The position numbers were made by a program, and so were the translations under genes. Positions 61,081-64,000 of a DNA stretch of 64,000 nt are shown in pieces; within the stretch, counting starts at the first letter, position 1; every line of letters begins with the position of its first letter. This stretch comes from Aquibacillus saliphilus (GTDB lineage Bacteria > Bacillota > Bacilli > Bacillales > Amphibacillaceae), in assembly GCF_020404745.1 (NCBI RefSeq), contig NZ_JAIZAP010000018.1, positions 36,569 to 100,568 of the forward strand, in the 5' to 3' direction. The notes beneath the pieces were generated by a model. It searched no databases, had not been told where the DNA came from, and saw nothing but the letters and a program-made list of their open reading frames with translations.

Positions 61081-62100
61081 ATGGTGAAAAATAATCAAAT
61101 AAATAAAAGTAAAGATTCAAATAAACCAGAGGAAATTGAATCAGATGGCTCATTTAAGCGCCAAAAAAATAGGTTCTCAACGCCTTTTGGAGATGAACCC
61201 GGACAACTACCAGTTGAAGCAGGGCGATATCGACTTTTGTGGTCAGCCGCTTGTCCCTGGGCCCATCGTTCGGTAATTGTTCGAAAACTACTCGGTCTAG
61301 AGGAAGCAATCAGTCTGGGGACAGTCAGTCCTATCCGACCAAAAATTGGACATGTGGATTGGCAATTTTCATTAGATAATAAAGGAGAAGATCCTGTCCT
61401 TGGAATAAGGTATTTGACTGAGATATATACAAAAACAGATCCTGATTATAATGGTCGACCCACAGTACCGGTCATGGTTGACATCAAGGAACAAAAAGCA
61501 GTTAACAATGATTACTTCACACTTACAAATTATTTTGAAACATCGTGGTCCAAACTTCATAGTCAAAGTGCCCCAAACCTCTATCCTGAAGATTTACGTG
61601 AGGAGATTGATGCTATAAATGATGTTATTTTCCACGATGTCAATAACGGGGTCTATAAGTGTGGATTTGCTGCATCACAAGCAGCCTATGAACTTGCATT
61701 TGATCAATTATTTAACCGATTAGATGAACTAGAGAATCGTCTATCTACTAAGCGGTTTTTATTTGGAGACTTTATCACGGACGCTGATGTTCGATTTTAT
61801 ACGACTTTAGTACGATTTGATATCGCCTATTATAATGCCTTTAACACAAATAGGAATCTTATTCGCGAATTCCCGAACTTATGGGGATATGTACGTGATT
61901 TATATCAAACACCAGGTTTTGGTGATACGACAGATTTTGAGGCAATTAAATTGCACTATCATCTATCAATTACGATTAATCCAAATGAAAAAAATGATAA
62001 AATATTACCTAAAGGGCCTGATTTATCAGTTTGGGATTTGCCGCATAATCGTCATATGTTAAGTAATAGTGAAGAAAAATTTTTAACCAATGAGAAATAG
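61081..62100 (+). CDS. Glutathionyl-hydroquinone reductase-like protein (GST fold)
   Basis: The 339-residue thioredoxin-fold plus all-helical C-terminal GST protein has catalytic SAACPWAHR (C58) and the family stretch SLGTVSPIRPKIGHVDWQF; later GDFITDADVRFYTTLVRFD and NRNLIREFPNLWGYVRDLYQ are characteristic of the YqjG/Xi-class. In proteobacteria these reduce glutathionyl-hydroquinones. Most Bacillaceae use bacillithiol, so the thiol cofactor here may differ (inference). ATG 61081 follows AAAGAAGGTC. The following acetyltransferase starts 28 nt later. Confidence 0.88.
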   Translation: MVKNNQINKSKDSNKPEEIESDGSFKRQKNRFSTPFGDEPGQLPVEAGRYRLLWSAACPWAHRSVIVRKLLGLEEAISLGTVSPIRPKIGHVDWQFSLDNKGEDPVLGIRYLTEIYTKTDPDYNGRPTVPVMVDIKEQKAVNNDYFTLTNYFETSWSKLHSQSAPNLYPEDLREEIDAINDVIFHDVNNGVYKCGFAASQAAYELAFDQLFNRLDELENRLSTKRFLFGDFITDADVRFYTTLVRFDIAYYNAFNTNRNLIREFPNLWGYVRDLYQTPGFGDTTDFEAIKLHYHLSITINPNEKNDKILPKGPDLSVWDLPHNRHMLSNSEEKFLTNEK

Positions 62101-62128
62101 TGATTTATATAGTAGGAGTCTGATAATA

Positions 62129-62641
62129 ATGAACAACATACGTAATGCAAGAAAAGAAGAACTTCGATACATTCGGGAGCAAAGAGTAAGGGCTTATAGT
62201 GAACATGAAAAAGCTATTCCAAAAGAACATTGGCAAGCACTAAAGAAGGCAATAACTTCTAATGCTGATATCCAGCCAGGTGTTGAATTAATCGTTGCTG
62301 AGTCAAATGGAGAAATAGTGGGCAGTGTGGCTTTGTTTCAAGCAAATACCGATGCTTATGAAGGATATGTTGATAAGAGTGACTATCCTGAAATAAGGGT
62401 TCTCGCTGTTGCACCTGATGCCAGGGGAGAGGGTGTAGCATCAGCCTTAATTGATGAATGCATCACACGGTCAAAAGAGATGGGATACAATTTTATTGGG
62501 TTACATACAGGCTCATTTATGGAAAGTGCAATTAAATTATATCAACGAAAAGGTTTTGAACGATTACCAAAGGATGACTTTGAGCCTGCAAATGATGGGA
62601 TTATCGTAAAAGCATTTCGACTTTCCATAGAAGCCAAATAA
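62129..62641 (+). CDS. GNAT family N-acetyltransferase
   Basis: The 170-residue acetyl-CoA-dependent enzyme has the GNAT fold with motif A VLAVAPDARGEGVASALIDECI (CoA-binding RGEGVA) and the C-terminal YQRKGFERLP. The acceptor (amine of a small molecule or protein) is unknown. ATG 62129 follows TAGGAG; the frame upstream overlaps the preceding gene without a site. Probably co-transcribed with the GST-fold gene. Confidence 0.92.
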   Translation: MNNIRNARKEELRYIREQRVRAYSEHEKAIPKEHWQALKKAITSNADIQPGVELIVAESNGEIVGSVALFQANTDAYEGYVDKSDYPEIRVLAVAPDARGEGVASALIDECITRSKEMGYNFIGLHTGSFMESAIKLYQRKGFERLPKDDFEPANDGIIVKAFRLSIEAK

Positions 62642-62646
62642 TGAAA

Positions 62647-62697
62647 AAGTGCCAAGCAGCTTCTATCGACGATAGTAACCGAAGTTGCTTGGCACTT
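62647..62697. terminator. Hairpin between convergent genes
   Basis: AAGTGCCAAGCA / TGCTTGGCACTT, with an inner CTATCG..GATAG stem. The T-run is on the minus-strand exit, so it mainly ends the yjzC transcript. Confidence 0.8.
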
Positions 62698-62744
62698 ATA
62701 ACTAAAGGATTCAGTGCTCATATTATATAATAAGCATTAGCAAA

Positions 62745-62924
62745 TTATGGTTTTCGTTTCGGCATCCACTTCCGGTCTTTATTGGATGTTTCAGGAAATG
62801 CTGCCCCAGCCTCAAGACGGACTGATTTCGGGTTTAATACAGTACTCCCTGTTTCACCGATTTCAACATAGATACCATTATTTGGTGCCTTTTGACCTGG
62901 ATTAAATTGATGATTCTGTCCCAT
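62745..62924 (-). CDS. yjzC: YjzC family protein
   Basis: A short 59-codon gene that an ORF length cut-off could miss. It reads MGQNHQFNPGQKAPNNGIYV, then EIGETGSTVLNPKSVRLEAG and a basic end RKWMPKRKP, the YjzC family pattern seen across Bacillus and relatives. The ribosome binding site AGGAGGGG lies just upstream on the minus strand. Soluble, function unknown. It is convergent with the acetyltransferase gene. Confidence 0.9.
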   Translation of the reverse strand: MGQNHQFNPGQKAPNNGIYVEIGETGSTVLNPKSVRLEAGAAFPETSNKDRKWMPKRKP

Positions 62925-63119
62925 TATACCCCTCCTTCTTTACTACTTATAATGTCCGAAGAGTAAATAATCATGTAGCTAAGACATAAATTGTTTTAAA
63001 AAGTAAATCCTTGGTTTGCGAGGGGTTGTGCAACTTTCTGATTGCTAGTAAAACAATGTATGGTAGTGGACTCTCATGCTATAATATATCCAGTTAAAAT
63101 CAACAACAGGAGGAAAATC

Positions 63120-63803
63120 ATGAAAAAAATACTAGCAAAATCAAACTATCTACATATTATTACAGGCTTAATTTTAGCAGCAATGTTAGTCGGTTGTAAT
63201 ACTCAGAATCAACAAGCGGAAGAAGATGTACAATCAGGTGAAACTGGAGAGAAAACAAATCAAAGTACACAATATCCTACCGTCGAAGAAAATCCAGTAG
63301 TTACGCTTACAATGGAAAGTGGAGAAGAAATATTGATTGAATTATATCCAGAAGTTGCACCCAATACAGTCGCTAACTTTATATCATTAATAGAAGATGG
63401 TTTCTATGATGGAGTGATCTTTCACCGTGTTATTCCGGGATTTATGATTCAAGGTGGCGATCCTGATGGAACAGGAATGGGTGGTCCAGATTATTCCATT
63501 GCAGGCGAGTTTGAATCAAATGGTTTCCCAAATGATTTAATACATGATCGAGGCGTGCTTTCGATGGCACGTTCCCAGGATCCAAACTCTGCTGGTTCAC
63601 AATTATTTATTATGACAGCAGAGTCGCCACATCTTGATGGTGATTATGCTGGTTTTGGACAAGTTATAGAAGGTATTGAAACCGTGGATACGATTGTCGA
63701 ATCTGAACGCGATTCTGCTGATAAACCACTGGAGGATCAACGGATGAAAACAGTGGTCGTTGATACAAAGGGAGTTGACTACCCTGACCCAGAGGTTGAA
63801 TAA
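63120..63803 (+). CDS. Lipoprotein peptidyl-prolyl cis-trans isomerase (cyclophilin type)
   Basis: The 227-residue extracytoplasmic foldase has a signal peptide with lipobox MLVGC (Cys31), a polar linker (about 32-60) and a cyclophilin domain (about 65-220) with FHRVIPGFMIQGGDPDGTGMGG, the active-site Arg in HRV and SQLFIMTAESPHLDG. It accelerates proline isomerisation of secreted or wall-associated proteins. ATG 63120 follows AGGAGG; a TATAAT box lies at 63080-63085. Confidence 0.93.
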   Translation: MKKILAKSNYLHIITGLILAAMLVGCNTQNQQAEEDVQSGETGEKTNQSTQYPTVEENPVVTLTMESGEEILIELYPEVAPNTVANFISLIEDGFYDGVIFHRVIPGFMIQGGDPDGTGMGGPDYSIAGEFESNGFPNDLIHDRGVLSMARSQDPNSAGSQLFIMTAESPHLDGDYAGFGQVIEGIETVDTIVESERDSADKPLEDQRMKTVVVDTKGVDYPDPEVE

Positions 63804-63811
63804 CTAAAAGA

Positions 63812-63862
63812 TTAACACAAAAATAAGAGACTCCAAATGTGAGTCTCTTATTTTTGTGTTAA
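63812..63862 (+). terminator. Terminator after the cyclophilin gene
   Basis: 22-bp perfect stem TTAACACAAAAATAAGAGAC.. with loop CAAATGT and an internal T-run. Confidence 0.92.
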
Positions 63863-64000
63863 TTTACTTGTTTTTTTGGCTCTATACTAAATGTGGTGGT
63901 GTCCTCAGTTCTATCAAGGCTTTAAAAGAAGTCAAAAAAATACACTCATTCCCCTCTCTTTTGTTATCCTAAAGTTGTCGAGACAAAAGGAAAAGGAGAG
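63863..64000. other. Right edge, probable upstream region of the next gene
   Basis: No gene fits. AAAAGGAAAAGGAGAG at the very end looks like a ribosome binding site for a plus-strand gene beyond the window. Confidence 0.4.

Noticed and set aside
1..64000. CRISPR arrays, tRNA and rRNA genes, prophage genes
   Set aside because: I found no spaced direct repeats, cloverleaf with CCA-type ends, conserved rRNA segments or phage structural genes; the only transposase-related gene is tnpB.

Overview
The window is low-GC Gram-positive chromosome, most likely from a spore-forming, possibly halotolerant Bacillaceae species (Oceanobacillus/Virgibacillus/Gracilibacillus-like; the genus level is inference). 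Pointers are purine-rich AGGAGG ribosome binding sites with TTG/GTG starts, Bacillus-type genes (a YjcD helicase beside a SpoVIF-like protein, YwbE, YjzC, YeeI, YesL), CcpA-type cre sites and sugar ABC transporters that lack their own ATPase. No rRNA, tRNA or CRISPR array was seen.

Layout. 1-6.8 kb: a cut-off SDR gene, a stand-alone cysteine desulfurase, a decayed stretch, an HMA-fold protein behind two CRP/FNR-type palindromes, an esterase, a HAD phosphatase, a TauE/SafE exporter and small unknown genes. 7.2-11.8 kb: a complete trehalose operon (EIIBC, trehalose-6-phosphate hydrolase, TreR, separate EIIA) with two TreR operators and a cre site in its promoter. 12-17.4 kb: cold-shock protein, C45-type acyltransferase/hydrolase, YwbE, a luciferase-like monooxygenase and RlmN. 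17.7-29.7 kb: carbohydrate cluster 1, with solute-binding protein, two permeases, LacI regulator, ThuA-like protein, two Gfo/Idh/MocA oxidoreductases, a TIM-barrel isomerase/epimerase, YesL, a GH13 alpha-glucosidase and a PfkB kinase. Repeated TGCAAACG-type operators precede the binding-protein and thuA genes. 30.1-32.2 kb: a cyclic-di-GMP-I riboswitch with terminator in front of a PilZ gene, then two overlapping related membrane-protein genes. 32.4-46.5 kb: an 11.5-kb carbohydrate island (cluster 2) flanked by direct duplications. It carries an AraR-type GntR-LacI regulator, two GH78 alpha-L-rhamnosidase-like enzymes, a binding protein, a permease fused to a secreted beta-propeller, a second permease and YesL. 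The left duplication has an intact DUF4395 gene plus a broken malic-enzyme piece; the right has a truncated DUF4395 gene plus an intact malic enzyme. This is the pattern expected from single-crossover integration. 46.7-64 kb: helicase, SpoVIF-like protein, aldo/keto reductase, YeeI, FAD oxidase, an M20 peptidase gene split by a TnpB-only IS605-type element, spore or envelope proteins, MetA, a glutathionyl-hydroquinone-reductase-like protein, YjzC and a lipoprotein cyclophilin.

How the parts work together. The trehalose operon imports trehalose as trehalose-6-phosphate and cleaves it. Cluster 1 may import an alpha-glucoside and process it both hydrolytically (GH13) and oxidatively (Gfo/Idh, ThuA, TIM barrel); a TreR-like operator near its promoter hints at cross-talk with trehalose. 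Cluster 2 looks built for import and cytoplasmic cleavage of rhamnose-containing oligosaccharides. Both ABC systems would need a shared MsmX-type ATPase encoded elsewhere.

The observations I would follow first are the beta-propeller/permease fusion, the integration-scar duplication around cluster 2, the riboswitch-PilZ pairing, the possible 3-keto-glycoside pathway in cluster 1, and the precise in-frame TnpB insertion.
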